From Asticcacaulis machinosus (GTDB lineage: Bacteria > Pseudomonadota > Alphaproteobacteria > Caulobacterales > Caulobacteraceae), in the NCBI RefSeq assembly GCF_028550435.1, contig NZ_JAQQKV010000001.1, positions 930,001 through 994,000 on the forward strand: DNA of 64,000 bases, given 5' to 3'. Under the pieces are notes generated by a model, which was not told the origin of the DNA, did no database searches, and was given only the letters and a program-made list of their open reading frames with translations. Of this stretch, positions 1 to 7,859 are shown piece after piece; the stretch's first letter is position 1; every line of letters starts with the position of its first letter. The translations under genes were made by a program, and so were the position numbers.

Positions 1-151
1 AAATATAGGTGGCCAGCAGGCCATAAAGGTAAAAATCGTACCATTCAAACACCGTCCCCAACGACGATGCGGCGATGACCAGTTTTTCGTTCTGGGTCGC
101 TTTATGGTGCTTAGGCGCAGTTTCCCCTGCGGTTGCCCCTGGACTTGCCAT
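1..151 (-). CDS. MFS transporter, N-terminal fragment (runs off window)
   Basis: Reading leftward from the ATG at 149-151, the translation begins MASPGATAGETAPKHHK and continues into SSLGTVFEWYDFYLYG, the hallmark first transmembrane segment of the metabolite:H+ symporter branch of the major facilitator superfamily (sugar, organic acid or osmolyte symporters). Only about 50 residues are inside the window, so the substrate cannot be read. The gene lies 96 bp downstream of the SMP-30-type lactonase on the same strand, so the two may be co-transcribed and could handle a sugar acid or lactone; that link is inference. The start is the only in-frame ATG before the conserved segment. Confidence 0.75.
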   Translation of the reverse strand, partial: MASPGATAGETAPKHHKATQNEKLVIAASSLGTVFEWYDFYLYGLLATYI

Positions 152-247
152 GCAATCTGTACTCCCTGATGTGGCATTTTCTTATTGCGCGCAGGTTTGA
201 CTGACTATCCGGATTGGTCAAGCCTTTGTTTGCCTTTAGGGAAAGGA

Positions 248-1183
248 TTATACCGAGTTCGCGCCACGGGTATTGACATAAAGGCTGAACAGCGACTGCC
301 CGGCCACCATGAACAGGCGGTTCTTGGCCCTCCCCCCAAAGCAGAGATTGGCGCAGCGGTTGGGCAGATGGATGTGGCCGATCGCCGCGCCGTCCGGCGC
401 AAACACGCGCACCCCGTTCAGGCCCGCGCCGCCGCCCCAGCCGCACCACAGATTGCCGTCCACATCGCAGCGAAAACCATCCGGCGCGCCCTCACCACAA
501 TCAACAAACACCCGGCCATTCGTCAGCGTCTGCCCATCGGTCGCGACGTCATAGACACGGATGCGTTTAGGCTTTGCGTTAGATTCAGCGATATAGAGCC
601 TTGTTTCATCGGGTGAAAAGCAGATCCCGTTCGGATGATCTATATCGGCAGCTACCACCATCGCCTCACCTGTGGCCGGATCAAGGCGATAGACATTCGT
701 CGGCAGCTCAGGCGTCGCGCGATGGCCCTCATAATCACCGCCGATCCCAAAGGTCGGGTCAGTGAACCAGATCGAATTATCAGACTTGACCGTCACATCA
801 TTGGGCGAATTGAGCCGCTTGCCCTCAAAGCGATCGATCAGGGTCGTGATTGTACCGTCATATTCAGTGCGCGTGACGCTGCGGGTGCCGTGCTGGCACG
901 AAATCAGTCGCCCCTGCCGGTCGCGTGTGTGGCCGTTGGTGTAATCAGACGGTTTACGAAAATGGGTAACGCCCCCCGTTTCTTCATCCCAGCGCAACAT
1001 TCGGTTGTTGGGGATATCACTCCACAGCAGAAAGCGCCCATCGCCAAACCACACCGGCCCCTCACCCCAGCGTGTGCCGTCATTAAGCTTTTCGACCGCA
1101 CTTAAGCTCAGGCGATAGCGCTCAAAGCGCGCATCGAGGATTTCAATCGACGGGTCGGGATAAATTTCGCTGGGCTGCCACAT
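248..1183 (-). CDS. SMP-30/gluconolactonase/LRE family protein
   Basis: A 311-residue soluble six-bladed beta-propeller of the SMP-30/gluconolactonase family, which uses one divalent metal to hydrolyse sugar lactones. The family's metal-site motifs are visible: EGPVW near residue 41 (Glu ligand), NSPNDV near residue 125 (Asn ligand), HPNGICFSPD near residue 183 and DGFRCD near residue 232 (Asp ligand). Length is normal for the family and there is no signal peptide, so it is probably cytoplasmic. The start at 1183 gives the expected N-terminus and has a purine-rich stretch upstream. It sits directly upstream of an MFS symporter gene on the same strand, suggesting a small carbohydrate-use operon. 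The exact lactone substrate is not readable. Confidence 0.88.
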   Translation of the reverse strand: MWQPSEIYPDPSIEILDARFERYRLSLSAVEKLNDGTRWGEGPVWFGDGRFLLWSDIPNNRMLRWDEETGGVTHFRKPSDYTNGHTRDRQGRLISCQHGTRSVTRTEYDGTITTLIDRFEGKRLNSPNDVTVKSDNSIWFTDPTFGIGGDYEGHRATPELPTNVYRLDPATGEAMVVAADIDHPNGICFSPDETRLYIAESNAKPKRIRVYDVATDGQTLTNGRVFVDCGEGAPDGFRCDVDGNLWCGWGGGAGLNGVRVFAPDGAAIGHIHLPNRCANLCFGGRAKNRLFMVAGQSLFSLYVNTRGANSV

Positions 1184-1288
1184 GAATCGTTTCTCACTTT
1201 AAATCTGTGCCGTTTGTACGGCAGAGGCGGCCCCTTGCCCACCCCGCGGCAAAAGGTTAATACTAACCTTAGACGGGGGCAATCAATC

Positions 1289-1783
1289 ATGGACAGCGGT
1301 CAAGATACGGAGTTCACGCGCATATTGCGTGAGACTCAAACCCGCATCAGCCATTCCCAGCACGCCCATTGGGAAGCCACCCAGACCTTTGAATCCCTGG
1401 CACGCACATTGATGTTGTTTAACCTGATCGGCGGCTTTGTGGTGTCGCTGCTGGCGGCTATGCCGATCGTGGTGCCCAACCTCTATGAAACCCACAAAGA
1501 CGCCGTGAGTATTCTTTTGTTTGCCTTGGGCGGGCTGGTCTCGGTGACCTCTATCCTCCAGGCGAGCTTACGCTGGTCGGAGCGATCGCAGCAGCATCTG
1601 AATGCCGCCAACGCCTATACCAGCCTGCGCCGCCAGCTTGAGATCGTAACATTACAATCGCGCACCGAGGCGGGGCTCAGCGACCTGATTGCCAAACTGG
1701 CCGACCTGTCCGAAACCGCGCCGGCCGTGCCGCAGAACATCTGGAACCGTGCGATTAAAAAAGCAGCGCATAAACTTAAATGA
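1289..1783 (+). CDS. SLATT-domain two-TM protein (putative defence effector)
   Basis: A 164-residue protein starting MDSGQDTEFTRIL. Two transmembrane helices are clear (about residues 40-62, LMLFNLIGGFVVSLL, and 74-96, AVSILLFALGGLVSV), followed by a helical tail with W-S-E-R-S-x-x-H-L-N-A-A-N-A-Y-x-S-L-R-R-Q-L-E. This arrangement fits SLATT domains, predicted membrane-acting effectors of nucleotide-activated or reverse-transcriptase-linked abortive infection systems. No SMODS nucleotidyltransferase, SLOG or RT partner is present in the window, so it would be a solitary SLATT protein. I chose the ATG at 1289 rather than an earlier in-frame start at 1214 because the extra residues look like translated leader. 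It lies between a broken integrase and host genes, on the far side of the prophage att site, so it may be cargo of an older element. Confidence 0.7.
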   Translation: MDSGQDTEFTRILRETQTRISHSQHAHWEATQTFESLARTLMLFNLIGGFVVSLLAAMPIVVPNLYETHKDAVSILLFALGGLVSVTSILQASLRWSERSQQHLNAANAYTSLRRQLEIVTLQSRTEAGLSDLIAKLADLSETAPAVPQNIWNRAIKKAAHKLK

Positions 1784-1789
1784 TTGGTA

Positions 1790-1915
1790 TCAGGTGATTA
1801 GCCGCTTCTTCAAGAACGCCAGAACCAGAATTTCTTCCGGCGTCAGGTGCTCATATTTACGCGCCAGAGTTATGTTGATTTCATGGTTGATTTGCTTGAT
1901 CAGGCTGCCATCCAT
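1790..1915 (-). CDS. possible 41-aa small ORF, unknown
   Basis: A short leftward reading frame encoding MDGSLIKQINHEINITLAR and then a helical, Leu/Glu/Lys-rich tail with LTPEEILVLAFLKK. It overlaps the end of the integrase remnant in another frame. It could be a genuine small protein or a frameshifted scrap of the decayed element. I do not recognise it. The amphipathic tail and the lack of rare codons are the only support. Confidence 0.25.
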   Translation of the reverse strand: MDGSLIKQINHEINITLARKYEHLTPEEILVLAFLKKRLIT

Positions 1916-2181
1916 ATACCCGCCGCATATTTTCGTTCCGCCTCAGTAAGTAAAGCTGATATTTCTACCGCTTTTATCTCGACCAAGCGATTAGCCTCAC
2001 GGCGATCTTTGGTTTTAAGTGAAATCTTAAATTCAGTACGAGCCTTACCGCCCGCCGTTTTGAAATAAGACCGAAGGTGCTCAGGGACTATCCGACAAAA
2101 ATAGTAGGTCGCGCCGACCTTTTCCATGTAGGTTTTCAAGGGTGCCTCTTCTGTTACAAATGTAACACCCAGCCGTCGCAA
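1900..2181 (-). pseudogene. tyrosine recombinase (integrase) N-terminal remnant
   Basis: A 93-residue leftward frame containing MEKVGATYYFCRIVPEHLR followed by a stretch with SLKTKDRREANRL. This matches the short N-terminal strand-helix module (DUF6538-like) that precedes the arm-binding domain in many tyrosine recombinases. A full recombinase is about 350-450 residues; here everything after the module, including the catalytic R-H-R-Y region, is missing. It starts 48 bp from the 22-bp att repeat, with the same orientation as the functional prophage integrase relative to its att copy. It therefore looks like the relic of an earlier element that used the same tRNA-Ser site. An alternative is a short stand-alone protein, which I think less likely. 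Confidence 0.6.
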
Positions 2182-2228
2182 ACCCTTATTTTCCTTTGAT
2201 TATTTAGACCAATCAACCACTTGAGGTG

Positions 2229-2250
2229 GGATGGCGGAGACGCAGGGATT
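2229..2250. repeat. attL: 22-bp direct repeat of tRNA-Ser 3' end
   Basis: The 22 bases here are identical to 44027-44048, where they form the 3' end of tRNA-Ser(GCU) plus 3 bp beyond its encoded CCA. The identity stops abruptly on both sides. Such a duplicated tRNA 3' end is the usual product of site-specific integration by tyrosine recombinases. This copy marks the left prophage boundary. Confidence 0.92.
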
Positions 2251-2309
2251 TATACAATCCATAATAGTCAATTGTTTAATTGAGATATATTAGTTTTTCC
2301 TTCCCTTTC

Positions 2310-2333
2310 AGCCCATACTTTAGCCCATACTTT
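2310..2333. repeat. tandem 12-bp repeat, putative integrase arm site (left)
   Basis: Two head-to-tail copies of AGCCCATACTTT lie 59 bp inside attL. The same tandem pair, differing at one outer base, is at 43897-43920 inside attR in the same orientation. Short tandem direct repeats flanking the core on both phage arms are what arm-type integrase binding sites look like. No other copies were seen in the window. Confidence 0.6.
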
Positions 2334-2462
2334 TAAGGCCGCTACAACGTGAATAGCTGACGCTATAACTATGCCGGTAGCGGTCGCTCGATCATCGCAG
2401 CGGCTTTTATTATGACATAAATTAAACGCGAAGCGCAGAGGCCTTCAAAATTTCGGAGCTAA

Positions 2463-2746
2463 GGCGGGAAAGGAGTAACATAAGTAATGTTGTTGAATTT
2501 AAACGGTAATTTATGTAATATTTCATGTAATGTTCTTGTAACCTAATTACTCATATTTATGTATTTTCAGCCGAATTATTTAATCAATAAAATCAATGAC
2601 ATTACAAAAACGCCCCCTCAAGATTACTTCATATTACAGATTTTTGTAACTTTTACACCGCCTGTAAACAATTGAAATAAATCATCTTTTTTCGGACAAT
2701 CTGCAAATGTTCACGGTTCAGGTTACTAGGTTACTCCTTTCCCGCC
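2463..2746. repeat. AT-rich region framed by 17-bp inverted repeats with iteron-like GTAAY motifs
   Basis: The stretch 2251-3031 has no convincing gene. Inside it, GGCGGGAAAGGAGTAAC at 2463-2479 is repeated as an exact inverted copy at 2730-2746. The sequence between is markedly AT-rich and holds 13 occurrences of GTAAY or its complement RTTAC, including the last bases of the inverted repeats. Motifs in the left half mostly read GTAAY and in the right half mostly RTTAC. This resembles a replication origin or a protein-binding array, but no function is proven. From 2880 to 3030 the sequence returns to GC-rich DNA with nothing recognisable. Confidence 0.55.
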
Positions 2747-3031
2747 ACGCATCCTGACTTTTCAAAATCTCACATTAAAAAATTTCCAAATTTGCAGCCT
2801 ACCACACCCCTGAAAAACAGGCTCCTGACTGCGCTAGATTGCGCTGTGTGCTACCTACCTAAATCCTGCCTCTAATCCCTGCCGCGTAAGGCCTGCGCTG
2901 ATCTGGCCAAGTGCATAAAAAGTGATACAAAAAGCGCGCGGGCGAGGTGGGGGGACGAGCGCGGCGCGCAGGGCCGGACACCGACGCCCTCGTATCATTC
3001 CGCCCCGCCCCGCTGAGCGTCGCAGGCGCAC

Positions 3032-3064
3032 AAAAAGAAACCCGACAGGCGCAGGCCTGCCGGG
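3032..3064 (-). terminator. rho-independent terminator of the P-Q-dam operon
   Basis: On the minus strand, CCCGGCAGGC and GCCTGTCGGG form a 10-bp stem (one G-T pair) with a 4-base loop, followed by TTTCTTTTT. It lies just after the stop codon of the adenine methylase gene and would end the leftward late transcript. Confidence 0.8.
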
Positions 3065-3087
3065 AAATACCGTCGCTGTACGGCGCT

Positions 3088-3885
3088 CTAATTGGCTATG
3101 ATGACCTCTCCGGCGATCGTGCTTTTGTCCGCCCCGCTGATCGTATACCGAACGCTTGCCGCCTCGATCTCGAAGCTCCTAAAGATCGCTCTCACCTCTG
3201 GCCTGTCATTCAGGCTCAGGATGAACCGGCCCTTGATCCCCGCCAGTACCTCGGACATCGCCTCGAACTGATCACGGCTGAACAGGTCACGGCCATAGTC
3301 GCCCTCGTTGCCGTAGTAAGGCGGGTCGAGATAGAACAGCGTCCCTTCCCGATCATAGCGCCGGATGAACTCAGCCCACGGCAGGCGCTCGATCACAACA
3401 CCGGCCAGCCGGTCGTGAACCTCTTCAATCATCGGCACCAGCTTGGTCACGTCGAACGCGGCAGGCCTGCCGGTCGATACCCCAAAATTCCGCCCGGCTA
3501 CCTTGCCGCCGAAGGCCAGCCGCTGCAGATACAGGAATCGCGCCGCCCGGTGCATGTCGGTCAGAGTGTCAGGATCTGTAGCGATCAGCCGTTCAAACTC
3601 CGCCCGACTGGATATCCGCCAGCGGATCATATCGGTGAAGGCAACATAATGATGCTGCAGCACGCGAAAGAATGTGGCCACATCCTCGCTGTAATCATTG
3701 ATGACCTCCGCCTTTGGCCTGAGATCCCGCCGGAAGAATACCCCGCCCATGCCGACGAACACTTCGGCATAGGTTTCATGTGGAATGGCCTCGATACGTT
3801 CCCCGATCCTTCTGGCCAGCCCACGCTTACCGCCAATATAGGCCGCGACCGGCCTCACCGGCTTTACCGTTGATAACTCACTCAT
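3088..3885 (-). CDS. DNA adenine methylase, D12 class (Dam-like)
   Basis: A 265-residue S-adenosylmethionine-dependent N6-adenine DNA methyltransferase of the D12/Dam class. The AdoMet motif region appears near the N-terminus (AAYIGGKRGLA and EVFVGMGGVFF, where many Dam enzymes have PFxGxG), and the catalytic DPPY is at residues 187-190 (FYLDPPYYG). The length is typical of phage Dam proteins. It is the last gene of the leftward terminase-portal unit, 88 bp after the portal stop codon, and a strong terminator follows. It probably modifies phage DNA against host restriction, or mimics host methylation. The recognition sequence cannot be deduced. In Caulobacterales the chief host mark is GANTC by CcrM, and this enzyme is not of the CcrM class. 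Confidence 0.88.
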   Translation of the reverse strand: MSELSTVKPVRPVAAYIGGKRGLARRIGERIEAIPHETYAEVFVGMGGVFFRRDLRPKAEVINDYSEDVATFFRVLQHHYVAFTDMIRWRISSRAEFERLIATDPDTLTDMHRAARFLYLQRLAFGGKVAGRNFGVSTGRPAAFDVTKLVPMIEEVHDRLAGVVIERLPWAEFIRRYDREGTLFYLDPPYYGNEGDYGRDLFSRDQFEAMSEVLAGIKGRFILSLNDRPEVRAIFRSFEIEAASVRYTISGADKSTIAGEVIIAN

Positions 3886-3973
3886 TGAAATTGCGCTCCG
3901 CTTTAATGTTCGCTAAATGTTCCACGCCTTCCCAAGGCGGCGGGGTGCGATCTCAACGGAGACCTTGGGGGTT

Positions 3974-4999
3974 TTAAGCCCCTGCCCCGCCAACCGGCTG
4001 AAACTCCTTAAACACGACCGCCTCGACGCCCAGCCAGTCATTGATCTGCAGAAACTTCGATTGCAGGGGCTTGATTTCGTTCTCGAAGAACACGTCGCGG
4101 GCTTTGCCGATATCGCCAAAGCCGCCCGAATTGGCTGGAACGATCCCCAGCAACTGAGGCGGCACACGGTGCGCGGCCAGTACATCGTCGCGGGTCGTGT
4201 TTTTGATGCCAAGGAACTCGTCTTTTGCCGCCGCCTCGCTCATGGGGACTATCTGCACTCCGTCCTTTTTACCGTTCGGCACATGCAGGAATAGATTTTT
4301 GAAGTTCCCCACACCCTTGGCCTTGCGGATTTGTTCACGGATGGCATCCACGTCTTTGACGGCAAGAGTCGATTCCGACAGATAGAAAACGAAACCGGCA
4401 TGGGCGCCATTGAGGTAATACCGGCGACGAAACAGGGTCGCGGCCTCATTGAGCAACAGGCTTTGCAGCGCGCCCAGATATTCCGGCAGGCCGTAAATCT
4501 CCTGTGACAGATCATATTCCATGATTTGCAGGATCGAGCCCTTGGCAAACTCATGGGCCTGAAACCGGTTATTGACGTAATAGAACTGATCGGCCTCGAC
4601 ACCCCGGCGGGTATACATGGCCATTGAGCGCTTAAGCGCCATCGGCCTGCCCATCATGTTATCGACGCGCTCGACATAGCAGTTTGCCACCGCCAGATAG
4701 TCCAAAGCCAATTGCTCAAAATCAGCCCGCGACAGCAGATTGGTCGGAATAAAGCTTTCGGCCAGAAGGTTCTTTTTAAGGACGATAGCCGACCGATGAT
4801 GCGATCCGGCGTTCATGACCCGTGCCAGTGACTTTAGGCTGATCGGCGGCTCATACCATTTGCCATTGCGCCAGCACTCGATATGCTCGAGCAATTCACG
4901 ACGATCCAGAACGCTTTCGGCCTCGCCAAACGTGAAGGCTTCCACCTTCCCCTTTGAGCGCGTGGCGGGTGTTTTAGTCGCAGGGGCGGCATCGGTCAT
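3974..4999 (-). CDS. Q: phage portal protein, P2 gpQ family
   Basis: A 341-residue portal protein of the PBSX/P2 gpQ family, which forms the dodecameric ring at the head vertex through which DNA is packaged. Family signs are the WYEPPISLKSLARVM region near residue 48, YLAVANCYVERV in the wing domain, and the conserved end HRVPPQLLGIVPANSGGFGD followed by E-x-x-F-x-x-N-E-I-x-P-L-Q. Size matches P2 gpQ (about 344 residues). The ATG overlaps the last base of the terminase stop codon, so the two are translationally coupled, as in P2 where P and Q are adjacent. Confidence 0.93.
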   Translation of the reverse strand: MTDAAPATKTPATRSKGKVEAFTFGEAESVLDRRELLEHIECWRNGKWYEPPISLKSLARVMNAGSHHRSAIVLKKNLLAESFIPTNLLSRADFEQLALDYLAVANCYVERVDNMMGRPMALKRSMAMYTRRGVEADQFYYVNNRFQAHEFAKGSILQIMEYDLSQEIYGLPEYLGALQSLLLNEAATLFRRRYYLNGAHAGFVFYLSESTLAVKDVDAIREQIRKAKGVGNFKNLFLHVPNGKKDGVQIVPMSEAAAKDEFLGIKNTTRDDVLAAHRVPPQLLGIVPANSGGFGDIGKARDVFFENEIKPLQSKFLQINDWLGVEAVVFKEFQPVGGAGA

Positions 5000-6795
5000 T
5001 AGAAAAACTCCACGGTTGCGGTAGGGGTGACGCCGTCTGTGGCGTTCATCGGTTCACAGGAAAGGGCGTTTAAAAGCGCCCAAGCGATATCGCCATGTCC
5101 GGTTTCCGCCGACCGGCGCGACACATAGGTCACGTCCCGGCCACTGGCGGTAATTTGAGGATGGATTGAAGCCAGCGCGGCATAGAGATCTATCCAGCCC
5201 GCGTCGAATTCCAGACGGCCATTGCGCATGACGTTCTGGGCCTTAAGCACCATCTGGCCTTTGGATTGCGACGAATACTGAACCGACCTGGCGGTCGGGA
5301 ACCACTGTTTAACGATCTGATAGACGCCCTCACCCACGCCCTGCGTGTCGATGGCGATCTCAGTCACGTTGTATTTTCGGCAGTATTTTTTAATTTCGGC
5401 GGCTTGTTCCTCGAAATCCTTGCCTATCAGGCGCACTCGCTCCAGCACACGGAACTTGCCCTTAGAATTACGCGGCGCGGCCAAAACCACCAAGCCCGCC
5501 GGATCGCCCACATTGCCCTTGTTCGGATCATAACCGATCCAGCACTCACCGGCATAAGGCCGTAAGGCATAGGGCTCATAGTCATCCCACACCTCATAGC
5601 TGTCGACCATGCACGGCCTGACCAGCGAGAGCGGGAAGCACGATTCACTGTCGTCAATGAACTCGCATAAAAACAGGTTGGCGAATTCCGCGACTGAGTA
5701 GTCGATCATCAACTCGTCAAGATCGACCAGGTCGAAGCCGCCCGCGATGGCGTCATGAACCGATATGATCTGACGCCAGATACCGTCCGGGCCTAAATGA
5801 CCATCTTTCAGCACATTATGGCTGACATCTATCTTAACCCGCTTATCTTTGGCGCGGCGGCGGTTGAACCGCTCACCCGTCCACATATGATAGGCCTGAT
5901 GGGCGATGGTCGAAGGCGTCGAAAACAACGTCCGGCGATACCGCTTGTGGGTCGCCATAGCCGATGCGACCTTAAAGATTTCGTCAAAGCCGTAAATCCA
6001 GAAGGTTTCATCGATATAGACATCGCCGTGATAGCCTTGGGCGGTACGGTAATTGGTGCCAAGGAAGTAGAGCGTAAACGGCTCTAACATGTTGCCTTCG
6101 GCATCCGTTCGCTCAATCACCATAGGATCGCCGGTCAGCTTTATGCCGGTCGCGGCCCTGACAAACTCAACGATGTATTGCCTGAAGATATTGGCCTGCG
6201 CTCGACTAGCCGATATGAATATCTGATTATTGCCGGTCTCAAGACCACGGATAAAGGCCTCACGTGCAAAGTAATAGGTTGCCCCGATCTGACGTGATTT
6301 CAGTATAAAGCGGGTACGATAAGACGAACTATCACGCCAGCCTTCCTGATACTGGAACAGGCCTTCAGAGAACGCTTCTATCAACTTGGCGGCGCTTTCG
6401 GCGTCGATCAGATTTTTGTCCGGTGCCTTTTTTGGCCCCTTGTTCCGGTTCTCGACCTTCGGATTAAGATCGCCCTCGTGCCCGCCCGGTTCCTGATATC
6501 GCTGCACCCGCGCAAATCGCTCGAACTGGCGGCCTATAAGGTCGATTTCCTTGAAATCAGAACCTGTCTTCTTCTCCTTCATGATCAAGGTATTGTAGCG
6601 GGTCAACACGCAGTCTTCGGCCTTGCGGATCGCCGGAGCGTCATCCCATTTGTCCCGGTTTTTCCAAGAGGAAACCGAGCTGGGATTGAGGTTCAGTTCT
6701 TCGGCAATCTCGCTGACACCCCAGCCACGCCAATAGAGGCTACGCGCCATTCGGCGCGCATCATAAGGGATATAGGAGGGGTCGATACAGGTCAT
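4999..6795 (-). CDS. P: phage terminase large subunit, P2 gpP family
   Basis: A 598-residue packaging ATPase/nuclease. The N-terminus has a helix-turn-helix (residues 21-45, GVSEIAEELNLNPSSVSSWK) as in gpP. The variant Walker A is KSRQIGATY at 166-174 and Walker B with catalytic Glu is VYIDE at 259-263. The C-terminal RNase H-like nuclease begins with WIGYDPNKG. The size matches P2 gpP (590). It is the first gene of a leftward late unit. Its ATG is 44 bp from the edge of the 26-bp dyad at 6840-6865, which is shared with the divergent O unit, the same divergent P/O arrangement as in P2. Confidence 0.95.
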   Translation of the reverse strand: MTCIDPSYIPYDARRMARSLYWRGWGVSEIAEELNLNPSSVSSWKNRDKWDDAPAIRKAEDCVLTRYNTLIMKEKKTGSDFKEIDLIGRQFERFARVQRYQEPGGHEGDLNPKVENRNKGPKKAPDKNLIDAESAAKLIEAFSEGLFQYQEGWRDSSSYRTRFILKSRQIGATYYFAREAFIRGLETGNNQIFISASRAQANIFRQYIVEFVRAATGIKLTGDPMVIERTDAEGNMLEPFTLYFLGTNYRTAQGYHGDVYIDETFWIYGFDEIFKVASAMATHKRYRRTLFSTPSTIAHQAYHMWTGERFNRRRAKDKRVKIDVSHNVLKDGHLGPDGIWRQIISVHDAIAGGFDLVDLDELMIDYSVAEFANLFLCEFIDDSESCFPLSLVRPCMVDSYEVWDDYEPYALRPYAGECWIGYDPNKGNVGDPAGLVVLAAPRNSKGKFRVLERVRLIGKDFEEQAAEIKKYCRKYNVTEIAIDTQGVGEGVYQIVKQWFPTARSVQYSSQSKGQMVLKAQNVMRNGRLEFDAGWIDLYAALASIHPQITASGRDVTYVSRRSAETGHGDIAWALLNALSCEPMNATDGVTPTATVEFF

Positions 6796-6839
6796 AACGG
6801 ACAGTTATGCCCGCCATAGGAAGCCTCGCGATTACTCAG

Positions 6840-6865
6840 TTTTGTTATGTGCGCCTATTACAAAA
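6840..6865. promoter_or_regulatory. late-promoter dyad 1 (between P and O), putative Ogr-like activator site
   Basis: A 26-bp element with TTTTGT at one end and ACAAAA at the other. Near-identical elements (in the opposite orientation) are at 19498-19523 and 23425-23450, and all three stand at the head of late units. The ends contain TGT-N14-ACA; the P2 Ogr/P4 Delta site is described as TGT-N12-ACA centred near -55. It lies 44 bp from the P start codon on the left and 87 bp from O on the right. Confidence 0.7.
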
Positions 6866-6952
6866 GCGGGTCGTTGCCTTCAAACACCTGTCCGCGCCTC
6901 TTTGGCCCCAAACGTATTTTTACGCCCCGTTTGTCCCAAGGAGCCGCCAGCT

Positions 6953-7813
6953 ATGGCCAAATCGAAGTTTCACCGTGTAGCCACCGAGGGCGCGACCGCC
7001 GATGGTCGCAAGATCGAGCGCAAAGACATCGAAGACATGGCCGCGACCTATAATCGCCAGACCTATGCTTCTCGCGTCAACATGGAACATTTTCGTGGCC
7101 TGACAGCGGACGGGCCTTTTAAAGCCTATGGCGATGTGCTGGCCCTCAAAACTGAAGAGATCGAAGTTGAAGTCGGCGGCAAAAAAGAAAAGCGGCTGGC
7201 CTTGCTGGCACAGATTGACCCGACCGAAGAATTGATCGCATTCAACAAAAAGCGTCAGAAGCTTTACACCTCTATCGAAATTAACCCGAATTTCGCCCAA
7301 TCGGGCAAGGCTTACCTGCAGGGCCTTGCCGTCACAGACAGCCCCGCCTCTCTGGCAACGGAGATGTTGGAGTTTGCGGCTAGTGCCCCCGTCAATCCGT
7401 TTGCTATGCGCAAAGTCGAAGCGGGCAACCTCATCACCGCCGCCGAAGAATTCAAACTGGAACTGGAAGACGAAGCGGCTGGTGAATCTAGCGAAGTCAT
7501 TTCAGCGTTTTCGGCCATGAAGGCGTTTTTCACCGGTCTGGCCACGCCCGCAAAGACCGAGCCATCGCCACCGGTCGTGACACCATCCGCCGATGCCCCA
7601 GATTTTTCCAAGTTCTCAGCGACCATTGCCGAAGGCTTTGCCAAGATCGGCACAGTGCTCGAAGCCACCGCCAAGGCTAACGATGATCGGTTCACCAAAC
7701 TGACCGGCGATCTGGCGGCGCTTCAAACCAAGCTGGAAACCACCCCGGCCACCACCTTCACCCAACGCCCCGTTTCCCCCGGCGGCGATAACCGCCCGCG
7801 CGCCGACTGTTAG
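6953..7813 (+). CDS. O: capsid scaffolding protein and prohead protease, P2 gpO family
   Basis: A 286-residue protein with an N-terminal serine protease and a C-terminal scaffold helix region. Aligning by eye with P2 gpO, the catalytic triad is kept: Asp17 (ATADGR), His46 (NMEHFRG) and Ser107 (YTSIEINPNF). The part after residue 200 is Ala/Glu/Lys/Thr-rich, as expected for the scaffold. I chose the ATG at 6953 because AAGGAG lies 9 bases upstream and the N-terminus then matches gpO (MAKSKFHRVATEG); an earlier in-frame ATG at 6842 would put the late dyad inside the gene. It is the first gene of the rightward head operon O-N-M-L. Confidence 0.94.
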   Translation: MAKSKFHRVATEGATADGRKIERKDIEDMAATYNRQTYASRVNMEHFRGLTADGPFKAYGDVLALKTEEIEVEVGGKKEKRLALLAQIDPTEELIAFNKKRQKLYTSIEINPNFAQSGKAYLQGLAVTDSPASLATEMLEFAASAPVNPFAMRKVEAGNLITAAEEFKLELEDEAAGESSEVISAFSAMKAFFTGLATPAKTEPSPPVVTPSADAPDFSKFSATIAEGFAKIGTVLEATAKANDDRFTKLTGDLAALQTKLETTPATTFTQRPVSPGGDNRPRADC

Positions 7814-7859
7814 CCCGCGCCCCCTTCGCCCAGCCACTTAATCGGAGCCTCCCCTCAAA

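Noticed and set aside
2947-3873. 308-codon rightward ORF opposite the adenine methylase gene
   Set aside because: It is the antisense reading of the D12-class methylase, whose catalytic DPPY motif and operon position are clear. The ORF has no domain and a Pro/Arg/His-rich composition typical of shadow frames.
3088-3885. Restriction-modification system with a partner nuclease
   Set aside because: The only neighbours are portal and terminase genes; no restriction endonuclease is adjacent. It is an orphan phage methylase.
4999-6795. Terminase N-terminal helix-turn-helix taken as a separate regulator
   Set aside because: It is continuous with the ATPase in one frame and is normal for P2 gpP.
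6840-6865. Dyad read as a rho-independent terminator
   Set aside because: The arms are only 6 bp (TTTTGT/ACAAAA), AT-rich, with a 14-base interior. All three copies stand before genes, two of them between divergent start codons, so a regulator site is much more likely.
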